A DNA stretch of 15,918 nucleotides from Eubacteriales bacterium (GTDB lineage: Bacteria > Bacillota > Clostridia > Oscillospirales > Oscillospiraceae), in assembly GCA_030528965.1 (NCBI GenBank), contig JAUMXS010000019.1, positions 1 through 15,918 of the forward strand. Reading direction: 5' to 3'. Numbering within the stretch: the stretch's first letter is position 1; every line of letters begins with the position of its first letter. The position numbers were made by a program, and so were the translations under genes. The notes below the pieces were generated by a model that ran no database searches, was not told the origin of the DNA, and saw nothing but the letters and a program-made list of their open reading frames with translations. This document shows, piece by piece, positions 1 through 6,675 of this stretch.

Positions 1-806
1 GTATAGGCAAAGCCTTCTTCTTCAAAAGCCGCTTTTTTCGCCTCAATGATCTCCGGGTCTTCCTTGGGGGCAAACGGATTGGGGAAGATCCAATGGCGTG
101 AAATGATCTCGCACAAAGCCCGCGGCATCACGCAGGCATTGCGGCTGAGGGCCATGTTGATGGTCGAGGCAGCATTTGTAATGGGCATGATCCCCACAAT
201 GACAGGCAGTATAACACCGGCGCGGCGTATCTCATCCATCCAGCGCTTAAACTGTTCCATATCCCAGCAAAGCTGGGTCATGATCGCGTTCGCGCCTTCG
301 TCCTGCTTCATCCGGAGAAATGCAATATCCGCGGCGAGAGACCGGGATTCGATATGACCTTCGGGCGAACCGGCTACCGAAAGATGGAAACGGTCACCAA
401 AACTTTCCCGAATAAAGCGGACCAGTTCCGTCGCGTAATGGAGATCGCCGCCCGTATTGTCCTGTCCCACAGGCAGGTCGCCGCGAAGGGCAAGCACATG
501 ATCAACTCCCCGGTCAAGATGCGACTGGAGCAGATCATACAGCTGCTCACGCGTACTGCCGACACAGGTCAGATGAGCCAAAGGCATTGTCCCGCAGGCG
601 CTGATCGCACTGAGGATCGGGATCTGCTGTCCTACGCTGGTACCGCCGGCTCCGTATGTACAGGAGATATGATCCGGGTGCAGGGAACACAGCCGCTCCA
701 ACACGCCCCCGGGACCGGTCAGGTTGTTCATACCGACTTCCGTTCTCGGAGGAAATACTTCAAAAGACAGCGTCATGCGTCGCTTCATATTCTCTGTATG
801 TTTCAT
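1..806 (-). CDS. metF: Methylenetetrahydrofolate reductase (MetF), 3' end cut by window edge
   Basis: MetF reduces 5,10-methylene-THF to 5-methyl-THF with an FAD cofactor in the cytosol. This feeds methionine synthesis and, in acetogens, the methyl branch of the Wood-Ljungdahl pathway. The visible 268 codons show the (beta/alpha)8 hallmarks: FEVFPPR near residues 15-21 with the catalytic Glu16, SCTYGAGGTS near 48-57, and LALRGDLP near 105-112 with the flavin-contacting Asp110. The family usually has about 290-300 residues, so roughly the last 20-30 are missing off the left edge. I chose the ATG at 806 because AAGGAG (812-817, minus strand) lies 5 bases upstream. A second in-frame ATG at 788 has no good site. 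The gene has its own promoter and follows a terminator, so it is not part of the upstream ABC operon. Confidence 0.95.
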   Translation of the reverse strand, partial: MKHTENMKRRMTLSFEVFPPRTEVGMNNLTGPGGVLERLCSLHPDHISCTYGAGGTSVGQQIPILSAISACGTMPLAHLTCVGSTREQLYDLLQSHLDRGVDHVLALRGDLPVGQDNTGGDLHYATELVRFIRESFGDRFHLSVAGSPEGHIESRSLAADIAFLRMKQDEGANAIMTQLCWDMEQFKRWMDEIRRAGVILPVIVGIMPITNAASTINMALSRNACVMPRALCEIISRHWIFPNPFAPKEDPEIIEAKKAAFEEEGFAY

Positions 807-864
807 ATTTTCTCCTTTTCCGCATTTTAAGCTGAAACATTTATATCCTTCTTCATATTATTTT

Positions 865-893
865 AGTATACACGATTATGCATTTGATATCAA
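865..893 (-). promoter_or_regulatory. SigA-type promoter of metF
   Basis: On the minus strand TTGATA (888-893) and TATACT (865-870) are separated by exactly 17 bases, each one mismatch from consensus. Predicted transcription start is near 858, giving a leader of about 50 bases before the metF start at 806. I see no S-box, T-box or other riboswitch core in this short leader. Confidence 0.75.
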
Positions 894-925
894 CGGTATT
901 TTACATGATAGAAACAGGAAATAAT

Positions 926-966
926 CAAAAATCCCTGTCATTGAAAGCATATTTTCAACGACAGGG
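926..966 (-). terminator. Rho-independent terminator after the ABC/Nudix operon
   Basis: CCCTGTCATTGAAA (933-946) pairs with TTTCAACGACAGGG (953-966) around a 6-base loop. That is a 14-position stem with one mismatch. On the minus strand it is followed by ATTTTTG, a U-rich tail. It lies 86 bases past the stop of the Nudix gene and upstream of the metF promoter, separating the two units. Confidence 0.75.
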
Positions 967-1051
967 ACATTGTTAATTATTCAACAATTTTTATTGTTTC
1001 CACGCTGTTTTTTCATTCTTTCCCGTTTGCAGTGATGCTTTCCTCAGCCAT

Positions 1052-1450
1052 TCAATGCTCCCGGGTCATTTCCTGCTCCTGCAGCTTTTTCAGAACAGCT
1101 TCGTCTGCCGGACAAAAATCGTAGTTCGGGATCTCATTCACGGTTATCCATTGAATATCATTATGCTCGATCATTTTCGGAACACCCTCCGTGATCCCGG
1201 CATTAAACAGGCTGAGACGCACTGTGAGATCGGGATATTCGTGGATGACTTCCATGAACATCTCCCCCACCGATATCGTAATTGCCAGTTCCTCCCGACA
1301 TTCCCGAATGAGTGCCTGTTGTCTGGTTTCTCCGGATTCGACCTTGCCGCCAACAAATTCCCACAACAGTCCCCGCGCTTTATGCGGGGGTCTCTGGCAG
1401 ATCAGGAATCTGTTTCCGTCCCATATCAGGGCAGCCACCACTTCAGTCAT
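1052..1450 (-). CDS. MutT/NudG-like Nudix hydrolase
   Basis: A small (132 aa) Nudix pyrophosphohydrolase of the MutT/NudG type, likely cleaving oxidised or modified nucleoside triphosphates to the monophosphate and PPi. The Nudix box is clear: GGKVESGE, then seven residues, then RECREELAI. The usual Gly of EExG is Ala here. WEFVGGK and the C-terminal PADEAVLKKL match the MutT/NudG pattern, with Asp where E. coli MutT has the 8-oxo-guanine-reading Asn119, so substrate specificity is uncertain. I start at the ATG at 1450 because GGTGGT (1457-1462) lies 7 bases upstream of it. The in-frame GTG at 1456 would abut that site. It is the last gene of the ABC operon, 45-51 bases after the ATPase, and is probably co-transcribed. 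Confidence 0.88.
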   Translation of the reverse strand: MTEVVAALIWDGNRFLICQRPPHKARGLLWEFVGGKVESGETRQQALIRECREELAITISVGEMFMEVIHEYPDLTVRLSLFNAGITEGVPKMIEHNDIQWITVNEIPNYDFCPADEAVLKKLQEQEMTREH

Positions 1451-1501
1451 GTTCACACCACCGATGTTCTTTGTCGTAAAGTACAGCTTATCTATGCCTT
1501 T

Positions 1502-2101
1502 TCAGGCCGAAGGCCGATCCATCTGCAGGATCCTAACGTTTTCCCCGCCCAGCAGAAGAGGTTCGTCCGGGTCATGGGTAACGGCGATCACCGTCCGCCC
1601 CGCGATCCGTTCCCGCAGCCAGGCAGCCACGGAAGCACGGGTGTCCTCATCCAGGCCTTTGAAAGGCTCGTCCAGCACCAGCAGTCCCCACCCGGGGAAA
1701 AGCACGGCACGGGCCAGCGCCACGCGGCGCTTCATTCCGCCAGAAAGCGAACGTACGGGACTGTGCAGGCTTCCCGCCAGTCCCAGAGCGCGCAGTTCTT
1801 TCTCTATGTGTTCCGGCGAGACCGTCTTCCCCATTACGGCACGAAGATTATCGACCGCCGAAAAAGCTTCAAACAAACGGTTTTCCTGAAAAACCGCCGA
1901 TCTGTTTTCCGGTACTCCGGTGATTCGGCCGCTGTCCGCCTGTTCCAGCCCCAGCAGTATACGCAGCAGCGTGGTCTTTCCGCATCCGGACGGCCCCATC
2001 AGCGCCGTAACTTTTCCTTCGGCAAATTCCGCACAAAAGTTTTGGAGAACCTTTTTCTCCCCAAAGCTTTTGTTCAGGGACTCGATCACGATATTCATCA
2101 C
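1502..2101 (-). CDS. ABC transporter ATPase, NitT/TauT-like importer
   Basis: Cytoplasmic ATPase that powers the importer formed with the next two genes upstream. All motifs are present: Walker A GPSGCGKTT (36-44), Q-loop Gln72, signature LSGGM (119-123), Walker B LLVLDEP (140-146), D-loop GLDED and H-loop His176. At 199 residues it is short for the SsuB/TauB/NrtD group (about 240-260). It ends soon after the H-loop, so the catalytic core is complete but the usual C-terminal tail is missing. The start is GTG at 2101 (GTGA overlap with the permease stop) or ATG at 2098. AGGAG lies 6 and 9 bases upstream respectively. Either way it is translationally coupled to the permease. Confidence 0.92.
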   Translation of the reverse strand: MMNIVIESLNKSFGEKKVLQNFCAEFAEGKVTALMGPSGCGKTTLLRILLGLEQADSGRITGVPENRSAVFQENRLFEAFSAVDNLRAVMGKTVSPEHIEKELRALGLAGSLHSPVRSLSGGMKRRVALARAVLFPGWGLLVLDEPFKGLDEDTRASVAAWLRERIAGRTVIAVTHDPDEPLLLGGENVRILQMDRPSA

Positions 2102-2877
2102 AGTTCTCTCCTTCCGTCTCTTTCCAGACGATCAAAACCATGGCGAAGCAGAAACAGGATCAGTTTTTCAAAACCAACGCTCACTGCCACAACAACGACC
2201 GTCCATGCGAAAAGATCTGCCGTACTCAGATAAATCTTCGCGGTATAAAGACGTTCACCAATGGAACCTTTGGGAATACCGATCACTTCCGCCGCCACGC
2301 CGGACTTCCAGCAAACGCCCAGCGCCACGCTGCATGCCGATTGCAGATACGGCCGCAGATGCGGCAAAAATATATACCGAAGGCGTTTTCCCCACGGCAT
2401 CCGGAAGATGGATGCCATTTCCAGCAGCTGTGTGTCAGCGCTTCGAACACCCTGCAGCACATTGGTGTAAACGATCGGGAAAACCATCAGAAAGGAAATA
2501 AATATCGAAAGCTGTCGGGACGACAGCCAGACGAGGCTTATGATGATAAAGGAAGCGACCGGCACAGCTTTCACCGTCGTCACATAGGGCCAGAGAAGAA
2601 GCTCCATCCAACGCAGTCTCCCGGCGGCTATGGCCAGCACCAGACCAAGTATCAATCCAAGGAAGAATCCGCCCGCAATACGTGAAAAGCTAAAGCCGAC
2701 GGTTTCCCAAAACCCCGGTTCGAGCAGCAGTTCACAAAATCTTGACAATACACGCAGCGGCGGTACCAACAGGAGATGCTGTCCCAGACGTACCGCCGCT
2801 ATCTGCCATATTACAAGGGCGAGGGCCACAGACGCGGCCCTCATTGCCCATATTGTTTCCCGCCGTTTACGCTCCAT
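2098..2877 (-). CDS. ABC transporter permease, NitT/TauT-like
   Basis: Integral membrane subunit of the importer, 259 aa, with about six hydrophobic segments (roughly residues 12-30, 66-86, 96-118, 122-142, 180-200 and the C-terminal region). It has the binding-protein-dependent transport fold. An EAA-type loop that docks the ATPase is seen at about 153-180 (EMASIFRMPWGKRL...LPHLRPYL). Its start overlaps the 3' end of the binding-protein gene by 11 bases and has no clear ribosome site, which suggests translational coupling. The in-frame ATG at 2844 is an alternative start. The substrate cannot be read from the sequence. The family includes importers of sulfonates, nitrate, bicarbonate and thiamine precursors. 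Confidence 0.92.
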   Translation of the reverse strand: MERKRRETIWAMRAASVALALVIWQIAAVRLGQHLLLVPPLRVLSRFCELLLEPGFWETVGFSFSRIAGGFFLGLILGLVLAIAAGRLRWMELLLWPYVTTVKAVPVASFIIISLVWLSSRQLSIFISFLMVFPIVYTNVLQGVRSADTQLLEMASIFRMPWGKRLRYIFLPHLRPYLQSACSVALGVCWKSGVAAEVIGIPKGSIGERLYTAKIYLSTADLFAWTVVVVAVSVGFEKLILFLLRHGFDRLERDGRREL

Positions 2878-3907
2878 AATAGAACGTGTCGTCAGGCAGT
2901 TCTCCGCCTACCGCCTGCGGGTTCAGCTCATGGAGAATGACCAGATAATTCTGCATGATCTCTTTCATGGACTCGCCGTCGATATAGGTGATGTTGCAGA
3001 AGGGGATCGCCTTCCCGGCAACAGCTGCTTTGACGATACCGACCTGTTCGACCAGAACCGCGGCATCGGCTACGTTCTCATTCACATAGGCGGTGGAAGC
3101 GGCATACTCCTGCAGGAAAGCCTCCAGAGCTTCCGGATGTTCCTCCGCGAAAGCGGTGCGGACGATGAGGCCCGCCGTTACGAGCATGCTTCCGTTATCC
3201 AGTTCGTTCCAGGCCTCGGTCATGTTGATCGCAACACGAAGGCCTTCAACCTGAGACTGCGCTACCGTAACAAAGGGCTGCGGCAGCATCGCAACGACAT
3301 GCTCCTGCGCCTGCATCAGAGCCACGACTTCAGTCGGCTCGCTCTTCCATTCGATGGTCACGTCATTTTCGGGATCCAGACCGCTCTGGGCCAGCAGATA
3401 ACGCAGAGCATACTCGGGAACGGAACCCTTGCCGGTGGCATAGATGGTCATGCCGCTGAGATCCGCCATGCTCGTGATCTGCTCACCGCCTTTTTCGACG
3501 ATATACACTACACCAAGAGTATTGATGGCAGCGAACTGCACCGCACCGTCCGTGTTATTCCACAGAATGCTCGCCAGATTCACAGGACCCGCAATGATGT
3601 CCAGTTCGCCCTGGATAAGCTTCGGGGTCAGTTCATCAGCCGAACCGGCCAGCGTGTATTCGTAGTTATTTACCGTCTCGCCCGCTTCCGCATCGGCAAG
3701 CAGCTTCACCATGCCAATGGTCGTGGGGCCCTTCAGGCCGCCCAGACGGATGGTGACATCCTCTTCCGGCTCAGCCGGAGTTTCTTCCGGAGCCTCGCTC
3801 ACTTCGGGAGCGGGGGTCGGAGTAGTCGTTACAGTTTTCGTTCCGCAGCCGGCCATCAGAGCAGCCAGAAGGGTCAGGACAAGGAGAAGACTGAGTATTT
3901 TCTTCAT
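2867..3907 (-). CDS. ABC transporter substrate-binding lipoprotein, NMT1/SsuA-like
   Basis: Extracytoplasmic binding protein, first gene of the import operon. The N-terminus is a lipoprotein signal: MKK, a hydrophobic run, then LMAGC with the lipid-modified Cys at 21. A Pro/Thr/Glu-rich linker (about 23-50) follows, then a periplasmic-binding type II domain from about residue 51. Recognisable stretches are GGLKGPTTIGMVKLL, GSADELTPKLIQGELDI and LPQPFVTVAQ. These place it in a clostridial family related to NitT/TauT/SsuA proteins whose ligand I do not know. AAAGGA precedes the ATG by about 9 bases. It is transcribed divergently from a Crp/Fnr-type regulator and is probably under its control. 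Confidence 0.9.
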   Translation of the reverse strand: MKKILSLLLVLTLLAALMAGCGTKTVTTTPTPAPEVSEAPEETPAEPEEDVTIRLGGLKGPTTIGMVKLLADAEAGETVNNYEYTLAGSADELTPKLIQGELDIIAGPVNLASILWNNTDGAVQFAAINTLGVVYIVEKGGEQITSMADLSGMTIYATGKGSVPEYALRYLLAQSGLDPENDVTIEWKSEPTEVVALMQAQEHVVAMLPQPFVTVAQSQVEGLRVAINMTEAWNELDNGSMLVTAGLIVRTAFAEEHPEALEAFLQEYAASTAYVNENVADAAVLVEQVGIVKAAVAGKAIPFCNITYIDGESMKEIMQNYLVILHELNPQAVGGELPDDTFYYGA

Positions 3908-3931
3908 GATATTTCATCCTTTCTTTTTCCT

Positions 3932-3949
3932 CGGGACTGTCATGTCCCG
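3932..3949 (-). repeat. Perfect inverted repeat in the leader of the ABC operon
   Basis: CGGGAC-TGTCAT-GTCCCG, a 6-bp perfect stem with a 6-base spacer. It falls between the predicted ABC transcription start (about 3960) and the ribosome site, so the mRNA would carry a small hairpin near its 5' end. It could stabilise the transcript or be a second operator. The lack of a U-run argues against a terminator. Confidence 0.5.
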
Positions 3950-3950
3950 C

Positions 3951-3979
3951 TTGACTTCCTGATTACATTATATTAAAAT
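3951..3979 (+). promoter_or_regulatory. SigA-type promoter of the Crp/Fnr-family regulator
   Basis: TTGACT (3951-3956), 17 bases, TAAAAT (3974-3979). Predicted start is near 3986, about 37 bases before the ATG at 4023. The element overlaps the -10 box of the divergent ABC promoter, so both promoters should not be occupied at once. Confidence 0.65.
3967..3972 (-). promoter_or_regulatory. -10 box of the ABC importer operon, probably activator-dependent
   Basis: A perfect TATAAT reads on the minus strand at 3972-3967. The hexamer 17 bases upstream (about ACGTTA) does not match TTGACA. A good -10 with no -35 is typical of a promoter needing an activator. The palindrome at 3993-4008 covers the -35 position. 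Predicted start is near 3960. Confidence 0.55.
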
Positions 3980-3992
3980 TTTCCTGATTTAA

Positions 3993-4008
3993 CGTTGCTA
4001 TTGCAACG
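3993..4008. promoter_or_regulatory. Palindromic operator, candidate Crp/Fnr-family site
   Basis: CGTTGC-TATT-GCAACG is a perfect palindrome. Its core GTTGC-N4-GCAAC is 14 bases, the same 5-4-5 geometry as the FNR box (TTGAT-N4-ATCAA). The centre, 4000.5, lies at about -40.5 from the predicted ABC start and about +14 from the predicted regulator start. That placement suits class II activation of the importer and repression of the regulator's own gene. The role is inferred from position and symmetry only. Confidence 0.6.
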
Positions 4009-4022
4009 AGCAGGAGATCATT

Positions 4023-4724
4023 ATGGAGCAAATCGAGCGTTACATAGGTATTCTCAGGTATTGTTCTCTGTTTCACGGTCTGACAGATACGGAAATCCTG
4101 ACGATCTGCCGCTGCCTGGACTGCAGAAGGATCGTTTACACCAAAAGTCAGGTCCTATGGCTGGGCGGTGACAAGGTTGATAACTGCGGTGTTGTCCTGA
4201 GCGGACGGATCTGTGCCGAAACCATGTCCGCGAACGGTCAGCGGACGATCGTGGCGGCGCATCTGCCGGGCAATGTATTCGGCGATATCCTGATGTCCAC
4301 TCCGGGCACAGCCAGCCCCTGGGACATAGTCGCAGCCGAAGATTCCGAAGTGCTGCTTATCCCCTTTGATCGTCTGATGGGGAGTTGTGCCAACAGCTGC
4401 GAGTTTCACACGCGTCTGCGGCAGAATCTCCTTGCCGGGATCGGTGAGAAGTATTGGCATTTGCGCCGCCGGCTTAGTTATCTAACCCCCCGGAAGCTTC
4501 GTACACGGGCGGCGCGCTGGCTTCTGGACGAAGCCTCCCGACAGGGATCGGACATCTTTACCATGGACGAAACACGTGAGGATCTGGCGGATACGCTGGG
4601 AGCCAATCGCAGCGCACTCTCCCGTGAACTGTGCCGCATGCGTCAGGAAGGCCTGCTGGACTTTTACCGCGGCAGCTTCAAGATCCTTGACCACGCAGCC
4701 CTTCTCTGCGCTTCCGAGGAATAA
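4023..4724 (+). CDS. Crp/Fnr-family transcriptional regulator
   Basis: A 233-residue regulator with an N-terminal cyclic-nucleotide-binding-type beta-roll (about 15-125), a long dimerisation helix (about 128-155) and a C-terminal winged helix (about 156-225). The recognition helix lies around GANRSALSRELCRM (193-206). Ser200-Arg201 sit where FNR has its Ser-Arg pair. The cAMP-contacting Arg-Ser motif of true CRP is absent, so the ligand is probably not cAMP. Cysteines at 14, 29, 31, 34 and 55 cluster in the N-terminal region, and a redox or metal signal is possible but unproven. AGGAG lies 6 bases before the ATG. It is divergent from the ABC importer and is probably its regulator. I see no clear terminator after it. 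Confidence 0.9.
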   Translation: MEQIERYIGILRYCSLFHGLTDTEILTICRCLDCRRIVYTKSQVLWLGGDKVDNCGVVLSGRICAETMSANGQRTIVAAHLPGNVFGDILMSTPGTASPWDIVAAEDSEVLLIPFDRLMGSCANSCEFHTRLRQNLLAGIGEKYWHLRRRLSYLTPRKLRTRAARWLLDEASRQGSDIFTMDETREDLADTLGANRSALSRELCRMRQEGLLDFYRGSFKILDHAALLCASEE

Positions 4725-4918
4725 GGTTCGTCATACAGTCATTTCAACAGTCTTATCACCATCACCTCATGCCATATTGATCCAGTGGTCGGAAGATAAT
4801 ACAAAGAGTGTGTTATATAATCCGAAAACGGCGCATAAAATGGTGCATAACTTTGTTTCCTTCTCCTCTCTGCGGACGGGGATATCAAAGGATTCTTTTT
4901 GCAAGGAGGTCTGATCGG

Positions 4919-5509
4919 GTGAAAAGACTGACTGCGCTCATTTTTTCCGTATTCCTGAGCCTGAGTCTGACAGCACCGGTATGGGGGGCGTTTGACCCGG
5001 AGGTGGACTATATGTCCCGGATGCTGGACGCTGTCGCGTCCGGTGACACCGCTGCCGGTGAAGCCGCCGAGCTGTCCCGCAACGAAAAAATTATCGCACT
5101 GGAAATGGAGCATATACCCATAGCATTTGACGATCTGAATATGTTATCCAAAATTATGTACGCGGAAGCGGGTTCCGTTTGGCTCGATGACGATTGGAGA
5201 CTCTGTGTGGGAGAGGTCGTGCTTAACCGCGTCGCCAGTCCCGAGTTTCCCAACACCCTCCGGGAAGTGCTGGATCAGCCGGGACAATACTACGGCCCAA
5301 ACAGTCCCTATCTGGCGCAGCTGCTCCCGGACAGAAACTGTGCCGTACTGGCGCAGAGACTTCTTGAGGGATATCGCGGCATGGAGCCTTCCGTGGTATT
5401 CCAGGCCAATTTTCAGCAGGGCAGCGGCGTATATCTCGCGCGCTGTGACTCTCAGCTTGGCTGGACATATTTCTGCTACAGTCTGCGGCCGGAGATGTAT
5501 CCCGGCTGA
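4919..5509 (+). CDS. Secreted SleB-like cell wall hydrolase
   Basis: A 196-residue exported protein of the Hydrolase_2 (SleB/CwlJ) family, which cleaves peptidoglycan; SleB itself is a lytic transglycosylase of spore germination. The start is GTG at 4919. A full AAGGAGGT (4903-4910) lies 8 bases upstream, and the following residues form a signal peptide (Lys-Arg, then a hydrophobic stretch, cleavage near residues 23-24). The catalytic domain begins near 72. IMYAEAGS holds the expected catalytic Glu83, and GEVVLNRV...PEFPNTLREVL...PGQY (99-124) is the family signature. The frame is open further upstream, but that part does not look coding. The upstream gap (4725-4918) has a TATAAT at 4816 without a good -35. 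Spore-specific or vegetative use cannot be decided here. Confidence 0.87.
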   Translation: MKRLTALIFSVFLSLSLTAPVWGAFDPEVDYMSRMLDAVASGDTAAGEAAELSRNEKIIALEMEHIPIAFDDLNMLSKIMYAEAGSVWLDDDWRLCVGEVVLNRVASPEFPNTLREVLDQPGQYYGPNSPYLAQLLPDRNCAVLAQRLLEGYRGMEPSVVFQANFQQGSGVYLARCDSQLGWTYFCYSLRPEMYPG

Positions 5510-5588
5510 TGACGGCAAAGGGAGTTTGCTGGTCCTCCCCTTTCTGAAAAGCTTTACAGTATCTATCAAGAAGACGATAATCGATCTG

Positions 5589-5617
5589 CGGCGTGTGCGC
5601 CAGTGGCGTACACGCCG
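5589..5617 (+). terminator. Probable terminator after the cell wall hydrolase
   Basis: CGGCGTGT-GCGCC-AGT-GGCGT-ACACGCCG folds into a 13-bp stem with one G-U pair and a 3-base loop. It is followed by TGTGCTTTTCC, a weak U-tract. It lies about 80 bases past the hydrolase stop and upstream of the dapF promoter. A smaller 6-bp hairpin (5639-5655) follows, with A-rich sequence after it. Confidence 0.5.
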
Positions 5618-5675
5618 TGTGCTTTTCCTTCTTCATTGCCTCATCGTGAATGAGGTAAAAAAATACAGGCTATGA

Positions 5676-5704
5676 TTGAAAAAACGAAAGCTGTGTGATA
5701 TAAT
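5676..5704 (+). promoter_or_regulatory. SigA-type promoter with extended -10 upstream of dapF
   Basis: TTGAAA (5676-5681), 17 bases, TATAAT (5699-5704), with TG one base before the -10 (TGATATAAT). Predicted start is near 5711, about 69 bases before the dapF ATG. It is the best promoter before the whole dapF-nagB-glmM cluster. Confidence 0.75.
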
Positions 5705-5779
5705 AAATTGTTTTTGAAGAAACAGAAAAGCCGACGTATGGAACAAATCCTCCGGCATACATCAGGGAGAACAGATGAT

Positions 5780-6610
5780 ATGAAATTTACGAAAATGCAC
5801 GGCTGCGGCAATGATTATGTCTATGTCAGCGGATTCACGGAGAACATCCCCGACCGCCCGTCTCTTTCCATTCAAGTATCCGACCGCCATTTCGGCATCG
5901 GTTCCGACGGGCTCATCTGCATTGATCCCTCCAGTGTTGCCGATTTCCGTATGGATATGTACAATGCCGACGGTTCCCGGAGTCAAATGTGCGGAAACGG
6001 CATCCGCTGTGTAGGAAAATATGTATATGACCATGGTCTCACCGACAAAACCGTCATCACAGTGGAAACCGGTGCCGGCATCAAAACGCTCTGGCTGAAT
6101 GTCGGAGACGACAACAAGGTACGCACGGTCCGCGTCTGCATGGGCGCGCCCGAGTTTTGCCCGGCAAAGATCCCCGTTGCTGCCGAGGGTGAAGATTTCA
6201 TTCTTCGTCCCTATGAGATCGCGGGACAGACTTGGGAACTCACAGCCGTTTCCATGGGGAACCCCCATGTCGTGACCTTTGTCCCGGATGTCGCTTCTCT
6301 GGACCTTGAAACCATTGGCCCTCAGTTTGAGAATCATCCTCTCTTCCCGGAACGTGTCAATACGGAATTCATCCGTGTTATCGACCGCCGGACTCTTGAA
6401 ATGCGAGTCTGGGAACGCGGCAGCGGTGAAACGCTCGCCTGCGGCACCGGTGCCTGCGCCTCTCTGGCCGCAGCCGTCCGTGCCGGACTTGCGGAGGATT
6501 CCGCACGCCTGATCCTTCTCGGCGGTGAATTGCAGATCGAATGGTCCCGCGACGAAAATCTGATCTATATGACCGGCCCCGCGGAAACCGTTTTTGAAGG
6601 TATTTATTGA
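5780..6610 (+). CDS. dapF: Diaminopimelate epimerase
   Basis: DapF interconverts LL- and meso-diaminopimelate in the cytosol. This is the last step before DAP enters peptidoglycan or is decarboxylated to lysine. At 276 aa it has the normal length. Both active-site cysteines are in place: Cys71 in the MCGNGIRC motif after NADGS, and Cys221 in ACGTGAC. HGCGNDYVY at the start, GSDGL (41-45) and MGNPH (159-163) are further signatures. The start at 5780 matches the family N-terminus (MKFTKMHG) and has GGGAG 10 bases upstream. The open frame continues upstream to 5708, but that part begins almost at the predicted transcription start and has no homologous look. It opens the cell-wall precursor cluster, 65 bases before nagB. 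Confidence 0.97.
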   Translation: MKFTKMHGCGNDYVYVSGFTENIPDRPSLSIQVSDRHFGIGSDGLICIDPSSVADFRMDMYNADGSRSQMCGNGIRCVGKYVYDHGLTDKTVITVETGAGIKTLWLNVGDDNKVRTVRVCMGAPEFCPAKIPVAAEGEDFILRPYEIAGQTWELTAVSMGNPHVVTFVPDVASLDLETIGPQFENHPLFPERVNTEFIRVIDRRTLEMRVWERGSGETLACGTGACASLAAAVRAGLAEDSARLILLGGELQIEWSRDENLIYMTGPAETVFEGIY

Positions 6611-6675
6611 TCCCTCAGTTTTCAAACGAAACACGTACAGTCTCATGTACAGTATAATGAAAGGAGTCCTGTCAC

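Noticed and set aside
1055..2233. Open frame of 392 codons on the plus strand
   Set aside because: It mirrors the Nudix and ATPase genes, whose motifs (Nudix box, Walker A and B) are unmistakable on the minus strand.
2630..3976. Long open frame (448 codons) on the plus strand
   Set aside because: It is antisense to the binding-protein gene, which has a lipobox, domain signatures and a ribosome site. The plus-strand translation has no recognisable domain.
4777..4821. TTGATC and TATAAT before the cell wall hydrolase as a promoter
   Set aside because: The spacing between the boxes is 33 bases. The TATAAT alone has no acceptable -35 or TG extension, so I do not call a promoter.
5517..5543. AAAGGGAG/CTCCCCTTT hairpin just after the cell wall hydrolase stop as its terminator
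   Set aside because: The stem has a bulge and a 10-base loop with no U-run after it. The hairpin at 5589-5617 is the better candidate.
5762..6646. Open frame of 294 codons on the minus strand
   Set aside because: Antisense shadow of dapF, which carries both catalytic cysteines. The shadow has no ribosome site or family look.
6635..6658. TATAAT at 6653-6658 and GTACAGT direct repeats before nagB
   Set aside because: A start from this -10 would fall inside the nagB ribosome site and there is no -35 match. The repeats are short and I cannot support a function.
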